From PALSA-612 sp963704335 (GTDB taxonomy: Bacteria > Actinomycetota > Thermoleophilia > Gaiellales > Gaiellaceae), in contig OY969889.1 in NCBI GenBank assembly GCA_963704335.1, positions 1,426,001-1,490,000 on the forward strand: DNA of 64,000 nt, read 5' to 3'. Shown piece after piece: positions 8,510 to 23,588 of this stretch. A model generated the notes under the pieces. That model worked only from the letters and a program-made list of their open reading frames with translations, made no database searches and was not told where the DNA came from. Numbering within the stretch: position 1 is the stretch's first letter; every line of letters begins with the position of its first letter. Made by a program: the position numbers and the translations under genes.

Positions 8510-8881
8510 GTGGCCTTCGACCGAGGCGAACGAGGCATGATCACGACCGTCGAGGCGTTCGTTCTCGCTGTGATGATGGCGATCGCCGTCGCCATTGCGA
8601 TCCCTTCGTACCTGACGATCAGGGATCGCGGCAGCGACTCCGCGGCCCGCTCGCAACTGCGCGAAGCAGGCGAGGCAGCCGAGACGTACCGCGCCGACAC
8701 GGGGTCGTACCTCGGCCTGTCGCCCGCCGCTCTGGGCCGCGTCGACGCCGAGCTCGAGACGACGGGCTACCACGTGAAGTCGGTGCGTGACAAGGGCTAT
8801 TGCCTCGAGACGACGGTCCGTGGCCGCACGTGGCATTTCGTCGCGCCGGCGGGAGATCTCCGCCGGGGCGGCTGCCCTTGA
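8510..8881 (+). CDS. Type IV pilin-like protein
   Basis: A 123-aa protein. A short basic/acidic leader (MAFDRGERG) precedes MITTVEAFVLAVMMAIAVAI, a hydrophobic helix with an early Glu as in type IV pilins. The body contains SAARSQLREAGEAAETYRAD, resembling the alpha1-C helix of small pilins, and two Cys (YCLE, GGCP) that could form the C-terminal D-loop. If cleavage follows Gly9, the conserved Glu is at +6 rather than the canonical +5, so the processing site is uncertain. The GTG start puts the Gly in frame; an internal ATG at 8537 would remove the leader. It probably works with the adjacent prepilin peptidase. No assembly ATPase is in the window. Confidence 0.7.
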   Translation: MAFDRGERGMITTVEAFVLAVMMAIAVAIAIPSYLTIRDRGSDSAARSQLREAGEAAETYRADTGSYLGLSPAALGRVDAELETTGYHVKSVRDKGYCLETTVRGRTWHFVAPAGDLRRGGCP

Positions 8882-8900
8882 CAGGGGTCGCCAGACCCTC

Positions 8901-8928
8901 TTAACGCGTGAACAGGGGCTGCTACACT
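8901..8928 (+). promoter_or_regulatory. Putative promoter of tRNA-Met / rpmG-secE-nusG
   Basis: TTAACG, a 16-bp spacer and TACACT, with TACACT ending 10 nt before the tRNA 5' end. The -10 fits the TANNNT boxes seen throughout the window; the -35 is weak. Similar GGGGCTGCTANNNT sequence recurs upstream of mqnD. Confidence 0.45.
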
Positions 8929-8938
8929 CCGCCAGCGC

Positions 8939-9012
8939 GGCGGCGTAGCTCAGTTGGTTAGAGCAGCGGAATCATAATCCGCGTGTCGCAGGTTCGAGTC
9001 CTGCCGCCGCTA
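8939..9012 (+). tRNA. tRNA-Met (CAU anticodon), elongator type
   Basis: Cloverleaf with acceptor GGCGGCG paired to CGCCGCT (first pair G-U), D-loop AGTTGGTTA, anticodon stem GCGGA/TCCGC around loop ATCATAA (anticodon CAT), T-arm GCAGG-TTCGAGT-CCTGC and discriminator A. The first pair and body resemble elongator tRNA-Met rather than initiator tRNA, which has a mismatched first pair and GGG/CCC anticodon stem. An Ile-CAU identity (lysidine) cannot be fully excluded. It is followed within 30 bp by rpmG. Confidence 0.93.
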
Positions 9013-9040
9013 TCGTCCTGCGTGAAGCTACTGGAGAGAC

Positions 9041-9202
9041 ATGGCAACCGGAGTCAGAGTCGCAATCACGCTCGCATGCACGGAGTGCAAGCGGCGTAAC
9101 TACCAGACACAGAAGTCCAAGCGGAACTCGCCGGATCGCGTCGAGTTCTCCAAGTACTGCCGCTGGTGCGGCAAGCACACACCGCATCGCGAGACGAGGT
9201 AG
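9041..9202 (+). CDS. rpmG: 50S ribosomal protein L33
   Basis: A 53-aa protein, MATGVRVAITLACTECKRRN at its start. It has the zinc-ribbon pairs CTEC and CRWC of the Cys-containing (C+) L33 form, and ends in HRETR. GGAGAGAC precedes the ATG. Position between tRNA-Met and secE is the common bacterial arrangement and supports cotranscription. Confidence 0.95.
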   Translation: MATGVRVAITLACTECKRRNYQTQKSKRNSPDRVEFSKYCRWCGKHTPHRETR

Positions 9203-9207
9203 CGAGC

Positions 9208-9540
9208 ATGGCCAAGATGACGAGATCACAGCGACGTGCGCGCCGGCAGGCCCAGGAGGCCTCGGCGCAGCAGTCAGGAGCCACGGCCCGCGCAGCACAG
9301 GTACGGCCGCAGCCAGCCTCGTCGAAGACGCAGACCGGCTCGCGCAAGAAGGACGAAGGGGGCTCGAAGCGCTTCATCTTCGAGTCGTGGGGTGAGCTGA
9401 GGAAGGTCGAGTGGCCGACCCAGTCGCACGTCATCCAGGGGACGCTCGTCGTGCTGATCGCGTGCGTGATCGTCGGCACCTACATCTGGGTCGCCGACCT
9501 CGTCTTCAGAAACCTCGTCCAGGACGTCTTCCTCCGCTAG
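9208..9540 (+). CDS. secE: Preprotein translocase subunit SecE
   Basis: 110 aa. A basic, Gln/Ala-rich N-terminal extension of about 55 residues precedes the conserved SecE signature ELRKVEWPT and a single C-terminal membrane helix (VVLIACVIVGTYIWVADLVF). SecE clamps SecY in the membrane. Start ATG lies 5 bp after rpmG with an AGCGAG spacer; the hydrophilic extension is common in actinobacterial SecE. Confidence 0.93.
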   Translation: MAKMTRSQRRARRQAQEASAQQSGATARAAQVRPQPASSKTQTGSRKKDEGGSKRFIFESWGELRKVEWPTQSHVIQGTLVVLIACVIVGTYIWVADLVFRNLVQDVFLR

Positions 9541-9560
9541 CGCGAGAGGATCTTTTCCCT

Positions 9561-10091
9561 ATGTTCCGCTGGTACGTCATCAACACCTACTCCGGGCACG
9601 AGAAGAAGGTGAAGGCCAACCTCGAGCACCGCATCGACTCGATGGGGCAGCGCATGCGTTTCCGCCGCGTCGTCGTCCCGACCGAGCAGGTGATCGAGAC
9701 GAAGGAAGGCCAGAAGGTCCAGATCGAGAAGCGGATCCTGCCCGGCTACGTGCTCGTGAACATGAACCTCGATGACGACAGCTGGACCGTGGTCAAGAAC
9801 ACTCCGGGCGTTACGGGCTTCGCCGGCCCGGCCGGCAAGCCGGTGCCGCTCGCGCAGGGAGATGTCGACCGCCTCCTGCACACGGGCACGGCCACGGCAG
9901 AGCGGCCGCGCTCGCAGGTCGAGTTCTCCCTCGGCGAGTCGGTCAAGGTAACCTCCGGGCCGCTCTCGGACTTCGACGGAGAGATCGTGGAGGTCAACCC
10001 GGAGCAGCAGAAGCTCAAGGTGCTCGTGGACATCTTCGAGCGCCAGGTGCCGGTCGAGCTCGGCTTCGACCAGGTAAAGAAGATCGACTGA
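9561..10091 (+). CDS. nusG: Transcription termination/antitermination protein NusG
   Basis: 176 aa. The NGN domain begins WYVINTYSGHEKKV and includes PGYVLVNMNLDDDSW; the C-terminal KOW domain contains VTSGPLSDFDGEIVEVN. NusG binds RNA polymerase beta' clamp helices and couples transcription to Rho or ribosomes. It lacks the acidic N-terminal extension seen in many Actinobacteria. The ATG is preceded by GAGAGGATC. Confidence 0.95.
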   Translation: MFRWYVINTYSGHEKKVKANLEHRIDSMGQRMRFRRVVVPTEQVIETKEGQKVQIEKRILPGYVLVNMNLDDDSWTVVKNTPGVTGFAGPAGKPVPLAQGDVDRLLHTGTATAERPRSQVEFSLGESVKVTSGPLSDFDGEIVEVNPEQQKLKVLVDIFERQVPVELGFDQVKKID

Positions 10092-10096
10092 CGCGC

Positions 10097-10531
10097 ATGG
10101 CCAAGAAAGTCCTGACACTCATCAAGCTGCAGATCCCCGGCGGGCAGGCGAACCCGGCGCCGCCGGTCGGTCCTGCGCTCGGCCAGCACGGCGTCAACAT
10201 CATGGAGTTCTGCAAGGCGTTCAACGCGCAGACGCAGCATGAGAACGGCCGCATCATCCCCGCCGAGATCACCGTCTACGAGGACCGCTCCTTCACGTTC
10301 ATCACCAAGACGCCGCCCGCGGCCGTGCTGATCAAGGAGGCGCTGGGGCTCGACAAGGGCTCGGGCGAGCCGAACCGCGAGAAGGTCGGCCGGCTGAGCC
10401 AGGCGCAAGTGCGCCAGATCGCCGAGGCGAAGCTGGTGGATCTCAACGCCCGCGACGTAGACCAGGCGATGAAGGTCATCGCCGGCACGGCGCGCTCGAT
10501 GGGCGTCGACGTAGAAGGGATGCCGTACTGA
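10097..10531 (+). CDS. rplK: 50S ribosomal protein L11
   Basis: 144 aa. Starts MAKKVLTLIKLQIPGGQANP and contains PPVGPALGQHGVNIMEFCKA and the C-terminal rRNA-binding region ending GTARSMGVDVEGMPY. L11 forms the GTPase-associated centre with 23S rRNA and, with L10/L7-12, recruits EF-G and EF-Tu. Its stop overlaps the rplA start (ATGA-type, 1-bp overlap), consistent with translational coupling. Confidence 0.97.
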   Translation: MAKKVLTLIKLQIPGGQANPAPPVGPALGQHGVNIMEFCKAFNAQTQHENGRIIPAEITVYEDRSFTFITKTPPAAVLIKEALGLDKGSGEPNREKVGRLSQAQVRQIAEAKLVDLNARDVDQAMKVIAGTARSMGVDVEGMPY

Positions 10532-11259
10532 TGGCCCACGGGAAGAAGTACCTCTCCGCGCGCGACCAGGTCGACCGGGAGCGCACGTACTCACCCGTCG
10601 AGGCGCTGGGGATGATCAAGGGCTTCGAAGACGCGAAGTTCGACGAGACCGTCGAGGCGCACTTTCGCCTCGGGCTGAACGTGCGCCACGCCGAGCAGCA
10701 ACTGCGCGGCACGCTGATGCTGCCGCACGGCACGGGTAAGGAGGTGCGTGTCGCCGTCTTCGCCGAAGGCGAGAAGGCGAAGGAGGCGGAGACCGCCGGG
10801 GCCGACAACGTCGGCGCGGCCGACCTCGCGGCGAAGGTCGAGGAGGGTTTCGACGACTTCGACGTCGCCATCGCTACCCCCGACATGATGGGCGTGGTCG
10901 GGAAGCTGGGCCGCATCCTCGGCCCGCGCGGGAAGATGCCGAACCCGAAGACGGGCACGGTGACCTTCGACATCGCGAAGGCCGTCGGCGACGCCAAGGG
11001 CGGCAAGCTCGAGTACCGCACCGATCGCGGCGCGAACGTCCACCTCTCGATCGGCAAGAAGAGCTTCGACCTGCGGCGGCTCGTGGAGAACTACGCGGCC
11101 GTCATGGACGAGATCGTCAGGGCCAGGCCGGCTGCCGCGAAGGGCCGCTACATCGAGACGATCACCGTCACGACGACGATGGGCCCCGGCATTCACGTCG
11201 ACCCGTCGAAGACGCGTGAAATCGTCGAAGAGCTGGAGGACGCTACAGTTAGCGCCTGA
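10531..11259 (+). CDS. rplA: 50S ribosomal protein L1
   Basis: 242 aa. Contains the conserved LRGTLMLPHGTGKEVRVAVF, ILGPRGKMPNPKTGTV and a C-terminal VTTTMGPGIHVD. L1 forms the mobile stalk at the E site and commonly represses its own operon by binding a leader mimic. It ends 150 bp before rplJ, where the L10 leader lies. Confidence 0.97.
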   Translation: MAHGKKYLSARDQVDRERTYSPVEALGMIKGFEDAKFDETVEAHFRLGLNVRHAEQQLRGTLMLPHGTGKEVRVAVFAEGEKAKEAETAGADNVGAADLAAKVEEGFDDFDVAIATPDMMGVVGKLGRILGPRGKMPNPKTGTVTFDIAKAVGDAKGGKLEYRTDRGANVHLSIGKKSFDLRRLVENYAAVMDEIVRARPAAAKGRYIETITVTTTMGPGIHVDPSKTREIVEELEDATVSA

Positions 11260-11261
11260 CA

Positions 11262-11402
11262 CAGACCTGACCCGCCGAAGACCGCTGGCAGCGCTCTCTC
11301 GCTCAAAGAGCAGTGCGCGCAGAAGCCCAGCCGAGGTGAGTCGAAGTGGCGCTTCAGCGCTCGCTCCGGCCCGCCTCAGCGCGGGTCGAGTCGTTTCTTG
11401 GA
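11262..11402 (+). promoter_or_regulatory. Ribosomal protein L10 leader (autoregulatory mRNA element)
   Basis: The 150-bp gap between rplA and rplJ contains CCGAAGACCGCTGGCAGC, the hallmark of the L10 leader that mimics the 23S binding site of the L10-L12 complex, followed by a CTCTCGCTCAAAGAGC stem region. Complementary GGAGGAACGAG forms the rplJ ribosome-binding site. Binding of L10(L12)4 to such leaders represses translation. The call rests on position and the AGACCGCTGG core; the full fold was not computed. Confidence 0.7.
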
Positions 11403-11410
11403 GGAACGAG

Positions 11411-12124
11411 ATGCTGAGGAGTGAGAAGGAAAGAATCGTCGGAGAGCTCACGGAGCGCCTGCAAGCGACCGAGACGCTCATCGTCGCCGACTACCGCGGC
11501 CTGACGATGAAGGAAGTGGACGCCCTACGGGGCGAGTTGCTCCAGCACGGCGCGAAGTTCACGATCGTCAAGAACTCGCTGACGCGTCGTGCGGCCGAGG
11601 CCGCCGGTGCGGACACGGTGCTGGCCATGCTCGACGGACCGACCGCGATCGCGTTCCTCGAGACGGACGGCGATCCGGTCGCGGTCGCAAAGGCTCTCGC
11701 CGACGCCGCCCGCACTACGAAGGTGCTCGCCGTGCGCGGGGGCGTCTTCGAAGGTCGCGTGATGACCGCCGACGAGGTGGGCGAACTCGCGAAGCTGCCG
11801 CCGCTCGACGTGTTGCGCGGCCAGGTGCTCGGGGCGGTCGCCGCGCCGCTCTACGCGATCGTCGGGCTGTTCACCGCGCCGCTGCAGGATCTCCACGGGT
11901 TGCTGCAGGCGCGGATCGACCAGCTCGGTGGCGAAGAGGCTGAGGCGGTCGAGGAAGACGCGCCAGGAGAAGAGGAAGAGACTGAAGCGCCCGCCGCCGA
12001 GGCCAGCGCCGAGGAAGAGGAAGAGACGGAGGCGCCCGCCGCCGAGGCAAGCGCCGAGGAACAGACAGAGGAACAGACGACCGAGGCGGCCGAGGAGCCT
12101 GCCGAGTCAGAAAGCGAGGAGTAG
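11411..12124 (+). CDS. rplJ: 50S ribosomal protein L10 with long acidic tail
   Basis: 237 aa. The core (about 1-175) has VADYRGLTMKEVDALRGELL and KNSLTRRAAEAAGAD, plus the L12-binding helix ending ARIDQLGG. It then continues for about 60 residues of Glu/Ala/Thr-rich sequence with an internal repeat (ETEAPAAEASAEEEE twice), absent from typical L10. The tail would extend beyond the L7/L12-binding helix at the stalk base. GGAGGAACGAG precedes the ATG. Start of the next gene, rplL, follows the stop directly. Confidence 0.95.
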   Translation: MLRSEKERIVGELTERLQATETLIVADYRGLTMKEVDALRGELLQHGAKFTIVKNSLTRRAAEAAGADTVLAMLDGPTAIAFLETDGDPVAVAKALADAARTTKVLAVRGGVFEGRVMTADEVGELAKLPPLDVLRGQVLGAVAAPLYAIVGLFTAPLQDLHGLLQARIDQLGGEEAEAVEEDAPGEEEETEAPAAEASAEEEEETEAPAAEASAEEQTEEQTTEAAEEPAESESEE

Positions 12125-12514
12125 ATGGCCGCTGCCACAGGAGTAGACAAGGTGTTCACGGAGCTCGGCAAGATGTCCGTGCTCGAGCTCGTCGAGCTCA
12201 AGAACAAGATCGAGGAGGAGTGGGGCATCACCGCCGCCGCTCCCGTCGCGGTCGCCGCTGCCGGCGCTGCCGCTCCGGGTGCCGCCGAGGCCGCCGAGGA
12301 GCAGACCGCGTTCGACGTCATGCTCACGGGCGTAGGTGACAAGAAGATCCAGGTGATCAAGGTCGTCCGCGCCGTCACCGGCCTTGGCCTCAAGGAGGCG
12401 AAGGACCTCGTCGACGGTGCCCCGGCCGCCGTCAAGGAGGGCGTAACGCAGGAAGAAGCCGACTCGGTGAAGGGCCAGCTCGAGGAGGCCGGCGCCTCCG
12501 TCGAGCTGAAGTAG
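12125..12514 (+). CDS. rplL: 50S ribosomal protein L7/L12
   Basis: 129 aa. N-terminal dimerisation domain (LGKMSVLELVELKNKIEEEW), an Ala-rich hinge, and the C-terminal factor-binding domain with KIQVIKVVRAVTGLGLKEAK and VDGAPAAVKEGV. Present in several copies on the stalk, it recruits translational GTPases. Its stop is followed by a strong terminator, so rpoB is not read through as in the classical rplJL-rpoBC operon. Confidence 0.97.
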   Translation: MAAATGVDKVFTELGKMSVLELVELKNKIEEEWGITAAAPVAVAAAGAAAPGAAEAAEEQTAFDVMLTGVGDKKIQVIKVVRAVTGLGLKEAKDLVDGAPAAVKEGVTQEEADSVKGQLEEAGASVELK

Positions 12515-12536
12515 ACCGCGGTCTTCACGGGGAACG

Positions 12537-12564
12537 AAAGAGGGCCCCGGATGGGGCCCTCTTT
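12537..12564. terminator. Bidirectional intrinsic terminator between rplL and the secreted-protein array
   Basis: AAAGAGGGCCCC-GGAT-GGGGCCCTCTTT is a perfect 12-bp stem with a 4-nt loop, ending in TTT on both strands. It lies 22 bp after the rplL stop and 26 bp beyond the stop of the convergent secreted-protein gene, so it can serve both. Confidence 0.85.
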
Positions 12565-12590
12565 GGAGTCACTGTGGTGTATCCGCGCGG

Positions 12591-13130
12591 CTACGGGACC
12601 TTGGCGATCCGCGGCGCGTCCATGTCCAGCGAGCTGGGGAAGAGATCGTCACCGCCGTTCGCGACCTCTCCGTGGATGTCGTGGCTCCCTGTTGACGTGA
12701 GGACGTAGGTCCACACGACCGTGTACGGGCCGGGGAGGGTGCAGCTGTCGGCCTCGAACACCGTGTTGCCGTCGATCGTGATGAGCGCCGTGTCGTTGAA
12801 GCCGGGGCAGTCACCGCCGGTCTCAGCGTCGTTGAAGCGGGCGAAGCCGGTGACTGTCGTGCCGGCGTTGCCGTTGAACGTCTGGTCGATGACGGTCGGG
12901 GCCCCGGCTGCCCCTGCAACCAGCTGTGCGTACTTCGTCCCGCCGCCTTGCCGTACCTGTCCATTCTGGATTGTCGCCAGAGTCAGATCGGGTACCGTCC
13001 ACGCAAGGAACCCCTGCTCGAAGCTGGGGTTCTTCGGGCCGGCGGTGGGCGGTGGCGGGGCGGCTCCCGCCGGTAGTACGAGCGTCGCCATTACGGCGAG
13101 CGCGCCTGCGAGCAAGATCAGCCGTTTCAT
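12591..13130 (-). CDS. Secreted jelly-roll-like repeat-family protein, copy A
   Basis: 179 aa. A Sec signal peptide MKRLILLAGALAVMATLVLP ends AGA-A; the mature part opens PPPPTAGPKNPSFEQGFLAW. The NPSFEQG motif and the predicted all-beta body resemble carbohydrate-binding or DUF642-like galactose-binding modules; one pair of Cys (DCPGFND, DSCTLPG) could be disulphide-bonded. Copies B, C and broken D lie directly upstream on the same strand with high amino-acid identity. AAGGAG lies 8 nt before the ATG. It has its own promoter (TTGACG-N17-TTGAAT). Extracellular role unknown. Confidence 0.85.
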   Translation of the reverse strand: MKRLILLAGALAVMATLVLPAGAAPPPPTAGPKNPSFEQGFLAWTVPDLTLATIQNGQVRQGGGTKYAQLVAGAAGAPTVIDQTFNGNAGTTVTGFARFNDAETGGDCPGFNDTALITIDGNTVFEADSCTLPGPYTVVWTYVLTSTGSHDIHGEVANGGDDLFPSSLDMDAPRIAKVP

Positions 13131-13163
13131 GAGCACCTCTCCTTTTGGTTGCGGCTGAGCACG

Positions 13164-13192
13164 ATTCAACACCCGATGCCGGATACCGTCAA
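13164..13192 (-). promoter_or_regulatory. Putative promoter of secreted-protein copy A
   Basis: TTGACG, 17-bp spacer, TTGAAT on the minus strand, about 34 nt before the ATG. The same 29-bp sequence is repeated exactly ahead of copy C, and a version with a different spacer sequence (TTGACG-N17-TTGATC) precedes broken copy D. Confidence 0.5.
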
Positions 13193-13208
13193 GAAACGGA
13201 GAGGGCCT

Positions 13209-13268
13209 TGCGGGTAATGCCATGACCGCAACGAGTGTCGCGAGGGCTCCCACGAGTAGTAGTCTCAT
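13209..13268 (-). pseudogene. Orphan signal-peptide remnant of a fifth family member
   Basis: MRLLLVGALATLVAVMALPA matches the signal peptide of broken copy D (MRLLLVGALATLVAMMAVPA) but is followed at once by PARPSPFLDGIRHRVLN, the translated promoter region of the next copy. Its ATG overlaps the TGA of copy B (ATGA). It therefore marks a deletion or unequal crossover within the tandem array, leaving a signal peptide without a mature domain. Confidence 0.65.
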
Positions 13269-13846
13269 GAGCTCAGCTTCTCGGTAAGCTGGAGCTGGCT
13301 TCCGCGGACCTTGGCGATCAGCGGGGCGTCCATGTCCAGCGTGCTGGAGAAGGACGAGTCGCCGCCGTTCGCAACCTCTCCATGGATGTCGTGCATCCCC
13401 GTTGACGTGAGGACGTAGGTCCACACGACCGTAAACGGGGCGGGGAGGGTGCAGCTGTCGGCCTCGAATACCGTGTTGCCGTCGATCGTGACGAGCGCCG
13501 TGTCGTTGAAGCCGGGGCAGTCAACGCCGGTCTCCTCGTCGTTGAAGCGGGCGAAGCCGGTGACTGTCGTGCCGGCGTTGCCGTTGAACGTCTGGTCGAT
13601 GGCGGTCGGAGTACCTGCCTCCCCCGCGGTCAGCCGTACGAACCTCGTGCCGCCGCCTTGCCGTACCTGTCCCGGGGTGATCGCCGTCAGAGTCAGATCG
13701 GAGGGCGTCCACCAGGTGAGCCCCTGCTCGAAGCTAGGGTTCTTCGGGCCGGCGGTGGGCGGCGGCGGCGCGGCGCCTGCGGGCAGCGCGAGCACGACCG
13801 TCGCCGCGGCAAAGGCCGCCAGCGAAACGAGGGCTGCGAGTCTCAT
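13265..13846 (-). CDS. Secreted jelly-roll-like repeat-family protein, copy B
   Basis: 193 aa. Signal peptide MRLAALVSLAAFAAATVVLA with AGA-A cleavage region, then the shared GPKNPSFEQGLTWW, VRQGGGTRFVRLTAGEAGTP and TVTGFARFNDEETG segments. It carries an extra C-terminal RGSQLQLTEKLSS compared with A and C because the usual stop after the IAKV end is lost. Its signal peptide differs from A and C while the mature domain is nearly the same, suggesting domain exchange. AAGGAGAAGAC precedes the ATG. It starts 22 bp after copy C and is probably cotranscribed with it. Confidence 0.85.
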   Translation of the reverse strand: MRLAALVSLAAFAAATVVLALPAGAAPPPPTAGPKNPSFEQGLTWWTPSDLTLTAITPGQVRQGGGTRFVRLTAGEAGTPTAIDQTFNGNAGTTVTGFARFNDEETGVDCPGFNDTALVTIDGNTVFEADSCTLPAPFTVVWTYVLTSTGMHDIHGEVANGGDSSFSSTLDMDAPLIAKVRGSQLQLTEKLSS

Positions 13847-13868
13847 GTCTTCTCCTTTTCGTGTCTGC

Positions 13869-14405
13869 TTACGGGACCTTGGCGATCAGAGGCGCGTCCA
13901 TGTCCAGCGAGCTGGGGTTTACATCGTCGACGCCGTTCAGTACCTCTCCGTGGATCGTGTGGTCCCCCGTTGACGTGAGGACGTATGTCCACACGACGCC
14001 ACCCGTGTCGCCCGTCGTGCAGCTATCGGCCTCGAACACCGGGTTGCCGTCGATCTCGACGAGCGCAGCGTCGACAAAGAAGCACTCGCCGTTGAGCTCC
14101 TCGTTGTTGAAGCGGGCGAAGCCGGTGACCGTCAAGCCGGCGGTGCCGGTGAATGTCTGGTCGATGGCGGTCGGAACACCGGCCGCCCCCGCGGTCAGCC
14201 GTACGAACTTCGTGCCGCCGCCTTGCCGTACCTGTCCCGGGACAATCGCCGTCAGAGTCGGATCGGAGGCCGTCCACCAGGTGAGCCCCTGCTCGAAGCT
14301 GGGGTTCTTCGGGCCGGCGATGGGCGGTGGCGGGGCGGCTCCCGCCGGTAGCACGAGCGTCGCCGTTATGGCGAGCGCGCCTGCGAGCAAGATCAGCCGT
14401 TTCAT
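13869..14405 (-). CDS. Secreted jelly-roll-like repeat-family protein, copy C
   Basis: 178 aa. Signal peptide MKRLILLAGALAITATLVLP, then PPPPIAGPKNPSFEQGLTWW, TGTAGLTVTGFARFNNEELN and the ending SLDMDAPLIAKVP. Cys positions differ slightly from A and B (NGECFFVD instead of GGDCPGFN), a trait shared with copy D. The promoter and leader are exact duplicates of those of copy A. An in-frame GTG two codons upstream is the alternative start. Product probably exported; ligand unknown. Confidence 0.85.
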   Translation of the reverse strand: MKRLILLAGALAITATLVLPAGAAPPPPIAGPKNPSFEQGLTWWTASDPTLTAIVPGQVRQGGGTKFVRLTAGAAGVPTAIDQTFTGTAGLTVTGFARFNNEELNGECFFVDAALVEIDGNPVFEADSCTTGDTGGVVWTYVLTSTGDHTIHGEVLNGVDDVNPSSLDMDAPLIAKVP

Positions 14406-14436
14406 GAGCACTCTCCTTTGGTTGCGGCTGAGCAGG

Positions 14437-14465
14437 ATTCAACACCCGATGCCGGATACCGTCAA
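14437..14465 (-). promoter_or_regulatory. Putative promoter of secreted-protein copies C and B
   Basis: TTGACG, 17-bp spacer, TTGAAT, identical over the whole 29 bp to the copy A promoter. The identity extends into the flanks, so it was duplicated together with the gene. Confidence 0.5.
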
Positions 14466-14519
14466 GAAACGGAGAAGGCCGTGCGGGCCCTCTCGGTCGC
14501 CCGTCGCTGTTGCTACTGC

Positions 14520-15059
14520 CTATCGGGACCTTGACGATCAGCGGAACGTCGAGGTCTAAAGTGCTGTCCAAAGCGGCGTCGACGCCGTTCTGGACGTCAG
14601 CCTGGATGAAGTGGTTCCCCGTCGTCGGTGAGGGTGTACGTCCACACCACGGCGCCGGTGCTGCCGGTGGTGCAGCTATCGGCCTGGAACACCGGGTTGG
14701 CGTCGATCGCGACGAGCGCGGTGTCGACGAAAGTGCATTCGCCGTCGACCTCCGCGTTGTCGAAGCGGGCGAAGCCGGTGATCGTAGTGCCGGCCGTGCC
14801 GCTGAACACCTGGTCGATGATGGCGCCACCTCCCGGCACGTCGGAATTCAGGCGTGCGAACTTCTGGCCACCGCCCTGCCGAACCTGTCCCGGCATGATC
14901 GTGGCGGGCGCGCACGGCGGACAGACCACCCAGAAGGTGAAGTTCTGCTCGAAGCTCGCGTTCTTGGGGCCCTGGAACAGGCGGCGGAGGTGCGGCGCCT
15001 GCGGGCACGGCCATCATCGCAACGAGTGTCGCGAGGGCCCCCACGAGCAGTAGTCTCAT
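14520..15059 (-). pseudogene. Secreted jelly-roll-like repeat-family protein, copy D, frameshifted
   Basis: Signal peptide MRLLLVGALATLVAMMAVPA and PPPPVPGP are in one frame. An extra C in a CCCC run (near 14974) moves reading to a second frame carrying PGQVRQGGGQKFARLNS and TGFARFDNAEVDGECTF. An extra G in a GGGG run (near 14628) moves it to a third frame with NHFIQADVQNGVDAALDS. Finally an extra A turns the family ending ...VP-stop (CCGTAG) into CCGATAG, losing the stop. All three changes are +1. Removing them restores a full family member of about 178 aa. Either a pseudogene or a locus with base-calling errors in homopolymers. Confidence 0.8.
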
Positions 15060-15107
15060 GACCTCTCCTTCTGGGTAAGCTGGAGCCGGTTTTCCGCAGG
15101 CCCGCTC

Positions 15108-15136
15108 GATCAATAGGCACTAGCGGACGGCGTCAA
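15108..15136 (-). promoter_or_regulatory. Putative promoter of broken copy D
   Basis: TTGACG, 17-bp spacer, TTGATC on the minus strand. It has the same spacing and a similar -10 to the copy A and C promoters but a different spacer sequence, which argues that the TTGACG-N17-TTGA pattern is functional rather than merely duplicated. Confidence 0.45.
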
Positions 15137-15145
15137 GCCTTTCGC

Positions 15146-15175
15146 TTGCGCGACCCATGCTCCTTCCGCTATTCT
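15146..15175 (+). promoter_or_regulatory. Putative promoter of rpoBC
   Basis: TTGCGC, 18-bp spacer, TATTCT, about 68 bp before the chosen rpoB start. A separate promoter is expected here because a terminator and four opposing genes separate rplL from rpoB. The arrangement matches the leader-cassette promoter at 56843-56872 (TTGCGC-N18-TATGCT). Confidence 0.5.
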
Positions 15176-15243
15176 CTCCGGTTCCGCCGACGTCCGGCAG
15201 TTCTGCCTGCGATCACCACCATCTCGAACGGGAGGCGCCCAAG

Positions 15244-18840
<3,597 letters not shown>

Positions 18841-18870
18841 CCCGATGACCAGGACGAAAGAAAGGCTCAC

Positions 18871-23427
<4,557 letters not shown>

Positions 23428-23433
23428 GACGGG

Positions 23434-23458
23434 GTGGGGGAACCCATGGTTCCCCCAC
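23434..23458 (+). terminator. Hairpin downstream of rpoC, member of the GGGGGAACC repeat family
   Basis: GTGGGGGAACC-CAT-GGTTCCCCCAC is a perfect 11-bp stem with a 3-nt loop, 6 bp after the rpoC stop. No T-run follows, but in a high-GC genome this may suffice as a terminator. Nearly the same hairpin recurs at 58090-58116 and, with a different loop, at 44056-44078. Confidence 0.6.
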
Positions 23459-23588
23459 GGACCCCCTCCTTAGAGTTGGTGTCCCGCCGACCGGCTCTTG
23501 CGCTCCGGCGAGAGCGCGGTCTCGCCTCCGCGCCCAGAAGGGGTGCGTTGAAGCGGTCTCGCTGATTACGTAGCTACCCTTTTGCGCC

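Noticed and set aside
13131..13424. N-terminal extension of copy A reading through from the orphan signal peptide
   Set aside because: The reading crosses the copy A promoter and leader; AAGGAG and a proper signal peptide at 13130 mark the true start.
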